This document shows positions 17,856-25,879 of a stretch of DNA of 64,000 nt, piece after piece. The notes beneath the pieces are model-generated. The model ran no database searches and had not been told where the DNA came from. It saw nothing but the letters and a program-made list of their open reading frames with translations. This DNA is from G963663365 sp963663365 (GTDB taxonomy: Bacteria > Hinthialibacterota > Hinthialibacteria > Hinthialibacterales > G963663365): assembly GCA_963663365.2 (NCBI GenBank), contig CAXXIH010000008.1:2294001-2358000 (forward strand), in the 5' to 3' direction. Positions within the stretch are counted from its first letter, which is position 1. The number at the start of each line of letters is the position of its first letter. The position numbers and the translations under genes are program-made.

Positions 17856-18632
17856 TTATTCATCATGAACCGGCCTTGCAAAACGTTGCGTAAGGATCGT
17901 GTCAGATTCCACCATAACCATCTGCCAGCCGGTCGCCGGATGGACGGGATCCAGCGAATCCTCAAGCGAGAGCCCGCCGATGAAACGTATCCCCCGCCAC
18001 AGGTGATCGAAACTGCGGTGAATATGCCCCGATAACACCGCACGCAATCGAAGCCTCTCAGTCAAACGATAAATGCGATCCCGCGATTCGGCATCGACAC
18101 TCCAATACAGGTCAGGATCCGGGTTTTCGGGATCGTAGACAAAAAGCGGGTAATGCAAGGCGAGGATGAGTTCTCTATCGCCCAGGCCATCCAATGTCTG
18201 TTCAAACCATCGCCATTGTCTGGCTTCCTTTTTTGTATCGCTGCCGAAAAGGCTGCTATTGAGACCGATGATCGCAATCGAGCCGCAATCGAGCATTCGA
18301 TATGAGCAGCCAATCCATCTCTTCCAATGTTTCAGCCCGGTCCTTAGGGTCTCCCGAGAGTAGCGGTCATTGCCGGGATGATCCCCAACATCATGATTCC
18401 CCGGCACAGCCAGCCATGGGATTTCTTCTCGCTCAAACCGTTTGAGCCATTCGCAAATAAAACGAAACCGCTTCTCCTTAATCGCGCCTTTATGAGCCAA
18501 ATCGCCGGTCAATACCACAACATCCGGGCGGATGGATAAAACTTCTTCGAGTACATCGGAAGCATTCTTTACCTTCGGCCAATGGAGATCGGAAATAAAA
18601 CCAATTCGAAGTCCCATATCAATAGATTCCAT
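17856..18632 (-). CDS. Calcineurin-like metallophosphoesterase
   Basis: Two-metal phosphoesterase. The five family motifs are in order: GFISDLHW (DxH), VVLTGDLAHKG (GDxx), AVPGNHDVGD (GNHD), LALHYPLF (near-C-terminal His) and LSGHIHRS (GHxH). The 258-residue length fits a stand-alone catalytic domain of the CpdA/ICC type, acting on cyclic nucleotides or phosphodiesters; the substrate is not readable. An internal ATG at 18617, next to the first strand, is an alternative start. No ribosome site decides between the two. Confidence 0.88.
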   Translation of the reverse strand: MESIDMGLRIGFISDLHWPKVKNASDVLEEVLSIRPDVVVLTGDLAHKGAIKEKRFRFICEWLKRFEREEIPWLAVPGNHDVGDHPGNDRYSRETLRTGLKHWKRWIGCSYRMLDCGSIAIIGLNSSLFGSDTKKEARQWRWFEQTLDGLGDRELILALHYPLFVYDPENPDPDLYWSVDAESRDRIYRLTERLRLRAVLSGHIHRSFDHLWRGIRFIGGLSLEDSLDPVHPATGWQMVMVESDTILTQRFARPVHDE

Positions 18633-18673
18633 AAGTCCATATGAAATATCAAGTCCAAACCGGCTGGCGAGAC

Positions 18674-21037
18674 CTATTCCAGAACGGCTTCCCCATTCGC
18701 TTTCATGTGCAATTCACCAAGCGTGTAAGTTCCATCACCTATTTTTCCGGCATCCACTCCACCAATATCCGGCCCGGCGCCAGGCACGCGTAATTTGATA
18801 CGTGCAGATGGATTGAACCAGAATCTTGCGATACCTTGCTGGTCAGTTTGACTGCGGGTAGTCCCTCCATTTGGAACAACAAGCAACGGTTTCGGCCCCA
18901 GCAAATATCTCCGTGCAATCTCAAGTCTCCCCCAATCAACCGGATCGGACATCACGATACAGGGAACATCAACAAGAGGCTGCCCTTGTGCATCAAAGAC
19001 ATGCAACGTGATTTCCGGATAAGGCTTACCCTGCGGCAAAAGGATCGGCTCTCCGGTTGACTCGGGTAAAACAATAGGATCGCTGCCCGCGCTACGGGCA
19101 TCGGGAACGCGATGGACAATTTCACCGGGTGCCGCATCCTCAACAATCAAATTCCCATACCAATCCGAAGCTGCATAGGCTCGTTGAAACATAAGTTCTC
19201 CCTCCGGTGTCTGCGCGCCTGATTCACAAATAATACTCGCCCCCACAATCGGCAGTTCGAATAGATCCTTGCATACAAAAACATAAGGCGCGTTCTTTTC
19301 CATTTCCAAATGCAATCCGTAGACGGCTTGCCCCTCATAGACTTCAATCGGACCAAACCAGCGCCGTGCGAAACCGTCTTTTTCCGCAATTATATAGAGA
19401 GACTTTGCGCCGCGTTCCATTTCCATCACGAACTTTCCATCAGAAAGAGTCCGCACGGCGTAATAGAGCTGAGTTGTATTGGGGTGAAAATCTTTATACG
19501 AATCCGCAAAAAGAACAGAAAGCCTTGTCTTCTCCAGCGGCTTGCCATCGCTCCCGGTTACTTGACCGGCCAGCACAGGCATTATTTTTTGGATCATTTT
19601 GGCTTCATTTGGCAATTTTGCAGTTTTAAAATAACTTCGTCTCAATTCATCGACATCATCGTCATCCAGTATCTTCGTGTAGCCCGGTGAGAATACACGG
19701 AACAGAAACAAATTAGCTCCATGGTTGCGAAATTCGTCCTCGGTAATATCCAATTTCACTTCGCCATCCGGCCCGGTTCGACAAAAGCCGAAATGCGATT
19801 GGTACACCAAAGCATTTGTAATCGGATTTTCATCTTCATCTCTTACAAAAAGTGTTAGAGAAGCATCATGATACGTGAGATCCAAAGGAGCAGGTGTAGG
19901 TCGCGGCATTGCTTTCGGCGGCCGAAGAGACACTAGAGAAGATGCGACAATCACCAAATTCTTGGCTGATGGATGGACGATTGGGGAGTCGTCATACTTT
20001 TTCCCATCCACCATTACAGATATTTGATAGCGGCTTCGATTATCCAATCCATGCAGTGTGAAACTCCCATCGGAGCCGGAAAGCGTCCAAACCTTGCCAA
20101 TATGGCCCGAATCCACTAGGTCGGTCTCAGAGTTCAGTCTTCCCATTTGCGGAAAAGCGGAATCGTATGACTGTGATACAAATACCAGTGCATTAGCAAT
20201 ACCGGTTCCGTTCGAATCAACAATCCTTCCATGCAGGGAAACGCCCGCATCCAACTGCAACTCAATTTCCGTTTCTTCGGCCTGCCCCCTCAAGTCAACG
20301 CGGTCTTGAATAACAAGCCCCGACGAACCGCACCATGCCGATACACGATAGCGGTCCGGCATAACCAATTCGAACCGAGCAATACCATCTTTCCCGACGA
20401 AAGCCTGATAGAGATATTGGCAATGGTGCTCTGATGTTCCATCAGGACATTCCAGCAGTCGCACCCAACCATGTTGCGCAGGTTGACCATCGTGACCCAT
20501 AACACGTACTTGCAGGGGTAGAAACAAATCTCCAAGCGACAGATCGAGCTCTTTCTGTTCGCCGGGAGCAAGATGGAAATTGACAGAAGGCAGCCGGGGC
20601 AAAGGAAAGCGCAGCCTGTACGTACCGCCTAAAAGAGGCCCAATCTGATATTCAAGTTGCTTCGGGTCGAGAGAATATGACTCAAAGAACCAAGTTCCAT
20701 AGGTTGTCAGACCATCCAGCCGAAGCCGTTGCGGCTCTTCAGATACTATGGGGAAATCAATCTTAAGGTGGATCGTTGCGGTACAGGGATCGTCAAGAAA
20801 TCCCTCTGGAGGATTTCTATAAAATTCCTTAAGCCCTACCGTCTGATAGTCGAGAGGAATGACTTTCGGCCATTCGTGCTTGTATATCTCGGGCAACCAG
20901 GGCCGATGATACAGAAGAAACGCGATTAGCGAAGGAAGAATTACAAACAGCAGTATAAAGCCAAACCGGGTACCCTTGCTCAATATTCCACCCCAAACCG
21001 ATTTTGCGCCATCACTTTCTAACAGCGCAACACCCAC
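18674..21037 (-). CDS. Membrane-anchored protein with carboxypeptidase-regulatory-like repeats
   Basis: A 787-residue surface or periplasmic protein. One N-terminal transmembrane helix (about residues 28-46, FILLFVILPSLIAFLLY) anchors it; the rest is beta-rich. At least five CarboxypepD_reg/Ig-like units are suggested by recurring patterns such as VSLHGRIVDSNGTGIANA, ENPITNALVY, GQVTGSDGKPLEKT and DAQGQPLVDVP, each followed by G-x-A-x-F. These modules bind or span rather than catalyse. Start is GTG at 21037, directly after the stop of the phosphatase gene, so translation is likely coupled. A structural or sensing role at the cell surface is inferred. Confidence 0.75.
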   Translation of the reverse strand: MGVALLESDGAKSVWGGILSKGTRFGFILLFVILPSLIAFLLYHRPWLPEIYKHEWPKVIPLDYQTVGLKEFYRNPPEGFLDDPCTATIHLKIDFPIVSEEPQRLRLDGLTTYGTWFFESYSLDPKQLEYQIGPLLGGTYRLRFPLPRLPSVNFHLAPGEQKELDLSLGDLFLPLQVRVMGHDGQPAQHGWVRLLECPDGTSEHHCQYLYQAFVGKDGIARFELVMPDRYRVSAWCGSSGLVIQDRVDLRGQAEETEIELQLDAGVSLHGRIVDSNGTGIANALVFVSQSYDSAFPQMGRLNSETDLVDSGHIGKVWTLSGSDGSFTLHGLDNRSRYQISVMVDGKKYDDSPIVHPSAKNLVIVASSLVSLRPPKAMPRPTPAPLDLTYHDASLTLFVRDEDENPITNALVYQSHFGFCRTGPDGEVKLDITEDEFRNHGANLFLFRVFSPGYTKILDDDDVDELRRSYFKTAKLPNEAKMIQKIMPVLAGQVTGSDGKPLEKTRLSVLFADSYKDFHPNTTQLYYAVRTLSDGKFVMEMERGAKSLYIIAEKDGFARRWFGPIEVYEGQAVYGLHLEMEKNAPYVFVCKDLFELPIVGASIICESGAQTPEGELMFQRAYAASDWYGNLIVEDAAPGEIVHRVPDARSAGSDPIVLPESTGEPILLPQGKPYPEITLHVFDAQGQPLVDVPCIVMSDPVDWGRLEIARRYLLGPKPLLVVPNGGTTRSQTDQQGIARFWFNPSARIKLRVPGAGPDIGGVDAGKIGDGTYTLGELHMKANGEAVLE

Positions 21038-22231
21038 CTATGGACGGCTGCTTTTGCCTTCCATAACAATAAGCGACTTATCGTCTTGTTTTTCCGTCCC
21101 GCGATACGATTCTACACGTTGCATAACAGCTTGAGCGAATTCTTTAACCGGCAAAGGCATGAGTTCGCGAAGAATTTCCTCAAATCTCTCCGGCCCCAGC
21201 GGAGTACGGTCCGCATCCATAACCTCTACCAACCCATCCGTATAAAGAATCAAACGGTCACCAGGGCGGAACCGCACGACTTCATCGGGCTCTTCCACCA
21301 AAAGATTTTCAAACGCGCCGCCGATGGTGTGCTGGGATTCCAAAGTCAGTAGTCGCTGCTCCCGGTTCCGCCAAACATAAACAGGAGGATGGGCCGCACC
21401 TGAGAAAGTCAGAATGCTTTTTCTCAATTCCACCAAACAGGCCGCATAGGTAAAAAACATTCCCGCCTTACGGAAATTGGCAATCATGAAACGGTTGATA
21501 TGATCCAAAATCTCGCTTGGATCTAACCGCAACTCCGCAAGATGCATCACTTCCGTATGCAGACGGTTCACCATAAGAGCCGACGCAATGCCGTGCCCGG
21601 AGATATCGCACATAATGATGTGGACGGTCTGCGGGCTTTGCTTATGCACATGCACATAGTCGCCCCCAATTCCCGAGAGCGGTTCATAAACCACTTCTAC
21701 GTGCATGTGTTCATCTTCAAAGGAATCCGGAAGCAGGCTTTGGTGTGCGGTTTGGGCCAGCTGCAAATCCCGGTCAACCCGGCTGATCTGGCGCTGCAAA
21801 TCGCGGCGGGCATCCGAAAGTTCGTCCAACAAATCCCGGGTCGGCGTCCCATCGACAACTAATTCCATCCCCCCGACAACTTCATTCTCATGGTTTCGGA
21901 GCGCTGACCAAACAACGTGATAACTGGCATCACTGGTATCGTAATCGTGCTCAAACGAAGCCCCATCCTCCATAGCCTGAGCCATGAGGCAACCGGGGCA
22001 CGGTTCATCAAAATTGAGGAACACCTTATGGCATTGCTGGCCCCGGGCATCCCCAAACCGTTTGCGGTGCTTGGCATTCTGAAAAACGAGACGGTAGTCG
22101 CTATCGACAAAGCAGATGCCGTTCGCGTAATTCTCTAAATTTTCAAAGAGATGCACCTTGCCTTCGCGCAATAGGTCGCTAAGCGGATTGCCCTCTAAAA
22201 GATGTTGTTGTGCAAATTCTGTTGTAGACAT
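21038..22231 (-). CDS. PAS domain plus SpoIIE-type (PP2C) serine phosphatase
   Basis: Cytoplasmic regulator that probably dephosphorylates an anti-sigma-factor antagonist. A PAS domain (from GICFVDSDYRLVFQN) contains a Cys cluster CHKVFLNFDEPCPGC that may bind metal or sense redox. A coiled-coil (DELSDARRDLQRQ) links it to a PP2C domain: QSLLPDSFEDE, GGDYVHV, IMCDISGHGIASALM, FFTYAACLVEL, GAAHPPVYV, DRLILYTDGLVEV and DDKSLIVM, with the metal-binding Asp residues intact. Start is set at the ATG at 22231, next to the PAS domain; the frame is open to 22447 without a good ribosome site. It abuts the downstream membrane protein gene. Confidence 0.8.
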   Translation of the reverse strand: MSTTEFAQQHLLEGNPLSDLLREGKVHLFENLENYANGICFVDSDYRLVFQNAKHRKRFGDARGQQCHKVFLNFDEPCPGCLMAQAMEDGASFEHDYDTSDASYHVVWSALRNHENEVVGGMELVVDGTPTRDLLDELSDARRDLQRQISRVDRDLQLAQTAHQSLLPDSFEDEHMHVEVVYEPLSGIGGDYVHVHKQSPQTVHIIMCDISGHGIASALMVNRLHTEVMHLAELRLDPSEILDHINRFMIANFRKAGMFFTYAACLVELRKSILTFSGAAHPPVYVWRNREQRLLTLESQHTIGGAFENLLVEEPDEVVRFRPGDRLILYTDGLVEVMDADRTPLGPERFEEILRELMPLPVKEFAQAVMQRVESYRGTEKQDDKSLIVMEGKSSRP

Positions 22232-22510
22232 ATTGGCCGAGTATGCTCCAAGTACAGCCAAGTTTGAAGTGTGAAGAAGAGGCTCCCTCACGTCCATCAA
22301 TCCAAAGGCCCAATCGTAGCCTGCACGTACCCTCCGGCGGAACGCCGTGCTACGCTCGCAGAGAGCCTTGGTCTTTCGGGGTTGTATCTCAAAACCAGCC
22401 GTCCGTCTTCTGCCATCGGAGTACATAAAACGGCCTGAGATTCTCAATCAACGGACCACGGCTGCCTAAAGATACGGTTAACAATCACATGGGAATGGAG
22501 TTGAATCAAA

Positions 22511-23377
22511 GTGACAGCGCAAATTATTGACGGAAAAGCGATTGCCAAGGATGTCCGTGAGGAAGTCGCGGCGGGCGTTGAGGAACTGCGTGCCAAAACC
22601 GGAAAAGTGCCCGGTCTGGCGGTTGTGCTGGTTGGCGAGGATCCCGCTTCACAAACCTATGTACGAAATAAAGGCCGTGCAGCGGATAAATGCGGTATGT
22701 TCTCCCGTCAAGAAAACCGGCCCGCCGATATCAGCCAAGAGGAATTGGACGCCCTGGTTGATGAGCTCAACGCCGATCCCGATATTCACGGTATTCTGGT
22801 GCAGCTGCCTTTGCCGAAACATCTCAATGCTACCGAAGTCAATGACCGTATTCGGCCCGAGAAAGATGTGGATGGATTTCATCCGATCAATGTCGGCCTT
22901 TTGGTTTCGGGACGGCCTTGCCTAAAACCCTGCACGCCCTCCGGCGTTATGGTCATGCTCGAACGATCCGGGCTCACATTGAAAGGCGCTGAAGCCGTCA
23001 TCGTGGGCAGAAGCCTGATTGTCGGGAAACCCATGGCCCAGCTGCTGACCGCCGCGCACGCCACCGTAACGGTCTGTCACTCGCGTACTCAGGACCTGCC
23101 CGGTGTCTGCCGCCGTGCGGATATTTTAGTCGCGGCCACCGGCCAAGCGGAAATGATAAAGAAAGACTGGGTCAAACCCGGCGCAGCGGTAATTGATGTC
23201 GGTATCAGCTTTGTTGAGCGGGATGGAAAGTTTAAGCAGGTCGGCGATGTGCTTTATGACGAAGTCAAAGAGGTCGCAGGCTGGATTACACCCAATCCCG
23301 GCGGCGTGGGACCGATGACCATCGCTATGTTGATGGCGAATACGCTCGAAGCGGCGAAAAACCAACTCGGAGTTTAA
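22511..23377 (+). CDS. folD: Bifunctional methylenetetrahydrofolate dehydrogenase/cyclohydrolase
   Basis: FolD oxidises 5,10-methylene-THF to methenyl-THF and hydrolyses it to 10-formyl-THF in cytoplasmic one-carbon metabolism. Family motifs: VGEDPASQTYVRNK (catalytic Tyr and Lys), GILVQLPLPKHL, PEKDVDGFHPINVG, VIVGRSLIVGKPMAQLL (NAD(P) binding) and TPNPGGVGPMTIAMLM. The 288-residue length is standard. The start is GTG at 22511. Monocistronic in appearance: the phosphatase gene is divergent and the next gene starts 72 bases downstream. Confidence 0.97.
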   Translation: MTAQIIDGKAIAKDVREEVAAGVEELRAKTGKVPGLAVVLVGEDPASQTYVRNKGRAADKCGMFSRQENRPADISQEELDALVDELNADPDIHGILVQLPLPKHLNATEVNDRIRPEKDVDGFHPINVGLLVSGRPCLKPCTPSGVMVMLERSGLTLKGAEAVIVGRSLIVGKPMAQLLTAAHATVTVCHSRTQDLPGVCRRADILVAATGQAEMIKKDWVKPGAAVIDVGISFVERDGKFKQVGDVLYDEVKEVAGWITPNPGGVGPMTIAMLMANTLEAAKNQLGV

Positions 23378-23449
23378 GCGGGCGGTTGGTTTCATCTCTT
23401 TTCTTTTATTAGGACACGCCTCGATACAGGCGTGGGAGGAGGCTGCTGC

Positions 23450-24781
23450 ATGTCCAAAAACCAATTGCCCACCGCAGAATCCCGCACACTGCAAATCGCC
23501 AAAGAAACCGTTTCCCGGCGCTCATTTGTTCGCGCATCTTCTGCCGCTCTGGCCGCCGGAGCCATGGCCCGTCCGGCCAAAGCCCGCATTATGGGCTCCA
23601 ATGACCGCATCAACATCGCCAGCATCGGTTGTGGCGGAATGGGTACGCATCACCTCAGGCTGATGGCCGAACAATCCAAAGAAATCGGCGATATTCAACT
23701 CGTGGCAGTCTGTGATGTTTATGAAGCACGTAAGGAACGCGCACGCGTCATCGCCGATTTGTCTTCAAAAGATGTGTATGGCCACTATCAGGAAATCTTG
23801 GACCGGCCTGATGTCGATGTCTGCTGGATTGCCACCCCGGATCACTGGCACGCCCCAATCTCTATCGACGCCATGCGCGCAGGCAAAGATGTCTACTGCG
23901 AAAAGCCTATGACCCGGACTGCAGAAGAGGCCAAAGACTTCGCGCGAGTTGCCAAAGAAACCAAAGCCGTCGTGCAGATCGGTGTGCAAGGAACATCAGA
24001 CGACCGGGCCTGGCGGGCACGTGGCGCGGTCGCTTCCGGAATGATCGGAAAGGTTGTCTGGAGCCAGGCCTCCGCTTCCCGCAATAGCCTCGGAGGCGAA
24101 TGGAACTGGCCGATTGATCCCGAGGCCGGCCCCGCCAATATCGACTGGAAAACCTGGCTCGGCAATGCGCCATATGTGCCCTGGGATACCGACCGGTTTT
24201 TCCGTTTCCGCAAATACTGGGATTACTCCGGCGGTATCGCCACCGATCTCTTCTATCACGATCTCGCGCAACTCTCGATTCCCTTGGGTGCGGAATTTCC
24301 ACATCGCGTAACCGGTACAGGTGGAATTTGGATTCAAAAAGACGAACGTGAAGTGCCCGACACCTTCTTTGCCACCATCGATTACCCTTCGGAACATTCA
24401 GTAGTTCTGGTTGGTTCTATGGCTAACAAATGGGGCGCGCCCACCTTGGTACGCGGTCATCACGCCACTATCGATATGCACAGCAACGAGGAAGGCATCC
24501 GTATTGTCGCTGATGGTCCTTTCCTTGATGAATTCAAAGCCAAGTACGGTGAAGAAGTCTTGTTTATCCCCGCTCAGACCGAACCGGACACCCGCACCCG
24601 TCACCGTCTGAATTTCCTGCAGTGCGTCCGTACCCGCGAACGCACCCATCTTCCACCCGATGATGCCTACAAGGTCATGGCTGCCATCGCCATGTGTGTC
24701 CAATCCCACCGCGAAAACAAAATGCTTTTCTGGGATCCGGAAAAAGAAGAAATCGTTGACAAAGAGCCGAGGGTTGGGTGA
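23450..24781 (+). CDS. Tat-exported Gfo/Idh/MocA family oxidoreductase
   Basis: NAD(P)-dependent sugar or inositol oxidoreductase-like protein. After a twin-arginine signal (SRRSFVRASSAALAAGA) the Rossmann turn reads NIASIGCGGMG, followed by VAVCDVYEARKER and the EKP motif (DVYCEKPMTRT). The second domain ends with HRLNFLQCVRTRER. Twin-arginine export of such proteins, with cofactor probably bound before export, is common in Planctomycetes-like bacteria. The ATG at 23450 is chosen since GGAGGAGG lies seven bases upstream. No partner is adjacent, so substrate is unknown. Confidence 0.9.
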   Translation: MSKNQLPTAESRTLQIAKETVSRRSFVRASSAALAAGAMARPAKARIMGSNDRINIASIGCGGMGTHHLRLMAEQSKEIGDIQLVAVCDVYEARKERARVIADLSSKDVYGHYQEILDRPDVDVCWIATPDHWHAPISIDAMRAGKDVYCEKPMTRTAEEAKDFARVAKETKAVVQIGVQGTSDDRAWRARGAVASGMIGKVVWSQASASRNSLGGEWNWPIDPEAGPANIDWKTWLGNAPYVPWDTDRFFRFRKYWDYSGGIATDLFYHDLAQLSIPLGAEFPHRVTGTGGIWIQKDEREVPDTFFATIDYPSEHSVVLVGSMANKWGAPTLVRGHHATIDMHSNEEGIRIVADGPFLDEFKAKYGEEVLFIPAQTEPDTRTRHRLNFLQCVRTRERTHLPPDDAYKVMAAIAMCVQSHRENKMLFWDPEKEEIVDKEPRVG

Positions 24782-24842
24782 GGAAGAGTCCCTATTTACT
24801 GATCATAAGTTTAGTCTACACAGTAAGTTGTAGATTCACCTC

Positions 24843-24895
24843 TGTAAAACTACTATATATCGGTAAAATATTTTACTTCTAGCTTGACTTTTACA
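24843..24895. promoter_or_regulatory. Nested palindromic operator upstream of the RT cassette
   Basis: A perfect 14-base palindrome GTAAAATATTTTAC (24863-24876) is flanked by an outer inverted pair, TGTAAAA (24843-24849) and TTTTACA (24889-24895). Both pairs share nearly the same centre (about 24869), and the right outer arm overlaps the -35 box of the cassette promoter. Four GTAAAA half-sites in this layout suit a dimeric repressor. The XRE protein encoded by the cassette is the obvious candidate; this is inference. Confidence 0.5.
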
Positions 24896-24912
24896 AATAT
24901 TTAACTGATAAT
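24884..24912 (+). promoter_or_regulatory. Sigma70-type promoter of the RT cassette
   Basis: TTGACT (24884-24889) and GATAAT (24907-24912) are separated by exactly 17 bases, close to the consensus TTGACA/TATAAT. Transcription would begin near 24919 and run through the structured leader into the 96-residue ORF, XRE and reverse transcriptase genes. Confidence 0.6.
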
Positions 24913-24918
24913 GCCACT

Positions 24919-25180
24919 GGGCAATAGAGATGCCCATTTGTTCTTTGAAAAATAAATACCAGTCGGTGGATGTTGACCTCCTTAATTCTTGCTCCTCTCG
25001 GCAATTGCTGAAGAGGCCTCTCCTGAGTTGGCCACAGTGAGGCGTGAAAACCCTCGAATTGGATTAACTGATTAGGAGAGTGATCCAAGGACCGCGAACA
25101 CGCATAGTGTTCACGGCTGAAAGAGCGACCGTATCGAGAGATTTAAATCGTCTCTTTAACTCTATGAAAGGAGGTATAAA
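24919..25180 (+). ncRNA. Structured leader, candidate retron-type msr-msd RNA
   Basis: About 260 noncoding nucleotides lie between the promoter and the first ORF. Hairpins can be read directly: TGGGCA/TGCCCA (24918-24936, loop 7); a nine-pair stem with one bulge and AATT loop (24994-25016); CTCTCCT/AGGAGAG (25018-25024 with 25074-25080) enclosing TGAGG/CCTCG; a nine-pair stem CCG-GAACAC/GTGTTC-CGG with one mismatch and loop GCATA (25092-25116); and GAGAGAT/ATC-TCTC (25136-25154). ACCTCCTT (24976-24983) pairs perfectly with the Shine-Dalgarno AAGGAGGT (25168-25175), enclosing most of the region like a retron a1/a2 repeat. Ends are approximate, and reverse transcription of this RNA is inferred from the downstream RT. 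Confidence 0.5.
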
Positions 25181-25183
25181 ATT

Positions 25184-25474
25184 ATGTGTATCGAAACACA
25201 TAGACCGCCACCGACTGGTCAATCTTCTCCGAGAAGATTCTTTCAATCTGTCGAAATACAGGCCAACAAAGCCTACAAAATTATTAGACAGTCGAAAGGC
25301 AATCATCAAGAGAAGAACCAGAAACGGTCGGCGAAAGAAGCGGAACAATTGATAAATCTTATTTTGCAGCTTGCAAAATATGGTCAAAAAGTCTCCGCTC
25401 AAGAGGCTACCGAACTGGCTGATTATATTGATGTTTTAATCGAAATGATTGGCAAAAAGTTTGATATGCCTTAA
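25184..25474 (+). CDS. 96-residue uncharacterised protein of the RT cassette
   Basis: Not recognised. The gene has the best ribosome site in the cassette (AAAGGAGGT eight bases before ATG). The N-terminal third is basic and proline-rich (HRPPPTGQSSPRRF), the middle is strongly basic (NHQEKNQKRSAKEAE), and the C-terminal half is predicted helical (LINLILQLAKYGQKVSAQEA, LADYIDVLIEMIG). The charge pattern suggests nucleic-acid binding. It is the first gene of a probable three-gene operon with XRE and RT genes. An overlapping 90-residue frame starting GTG at 25080 lacks a ribosome site and is less likely. Confidence 0.55.
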   Translation: MCIETHRPPPTGQSSPRRFFQSVEIQANKAYKIIRQSKGNHQEKNQKRSAKEAEQLINLILQLAKYGQKVSAQEATELADYIDVLIEMIGKKFDMP

Positions 25475-25507
25475 TTCTTTCCAACTTCAGCGTGTTGATA
25501 GAGCAAC

Positions 25508-25879
25508 ATGTCCTTCCAGATCAAAATTAACGAGGTATGCCGAGTGCAAAACATAGGCAAAGTCGTTCAAATAGTAAGAAATGCCAAAGGTATTTCAATC
25601 AGTAAATTGGCACAGGATTCGAGCGTGAGTGTATCCTTTCTTAGTTTGGTTGAGAAAGGAGAACGTCAGCCTTCCATTGAAGTTATCGGAAGGATTTCTA
25701 CCGCTTTGCAAATACCATCGGAAGCTTTAATTCTTTTGGCAATGCCTAAAAGTCAAAAGATTACGAGTGCAGATGAAGGAGTGAGTTCAATTACTGATTC
25801 AATCGAGAAATTAATAGAGGCTGAGAAGTCGTTAAAGCGTTTGCTTATAAAGATAGAGGAGAATCATGCGCCCGGGTGA
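25508..25879 (+). CDS. XRE-family HTH protein of the RT cassette
   Basis: Cro/C1-type helix-turn-helix: VQIVRNAKGISISKLAQDSS, VSVSFLSLVEKGERQPS and IGRISTALQIPSEAL form the five-helix fold, and EKGERQPS is the classic HTH_3 ending. The C-terminal 40 residues are a helix (TDSIEKLIEAEKSLKRLLIK) for dimerisation or partner binding. A GTG at 25544 with GAGG upstream is an alternative start that would place the HTH right at the N-terminus. Its 3' end overlaps the RT start by 14 bases. It may repress the cassette through the palindrome at 24863 and could also be the retron accessory; type VI retrons carry an HTH partner. Confidence 0.82.
   Translation: MSFQIKINEVCRVQNIGKVVQIVRNAKGISISKLAQDSSVSVSFLSLVEKGERQPSIEVIGRISTALQIPSEALILLAMPKSQKITSADEGVSSITDSIEKLIEAEKSLKRLLIKIEENHAPG

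Noticed and set aside
25080..25352. 90-residue frame starting GTG inside the leader
   Set aside because: It lacks a ribosome site, overlaps the leader stems and the well-supported 96-residue ORF, and its composition is uninformative.
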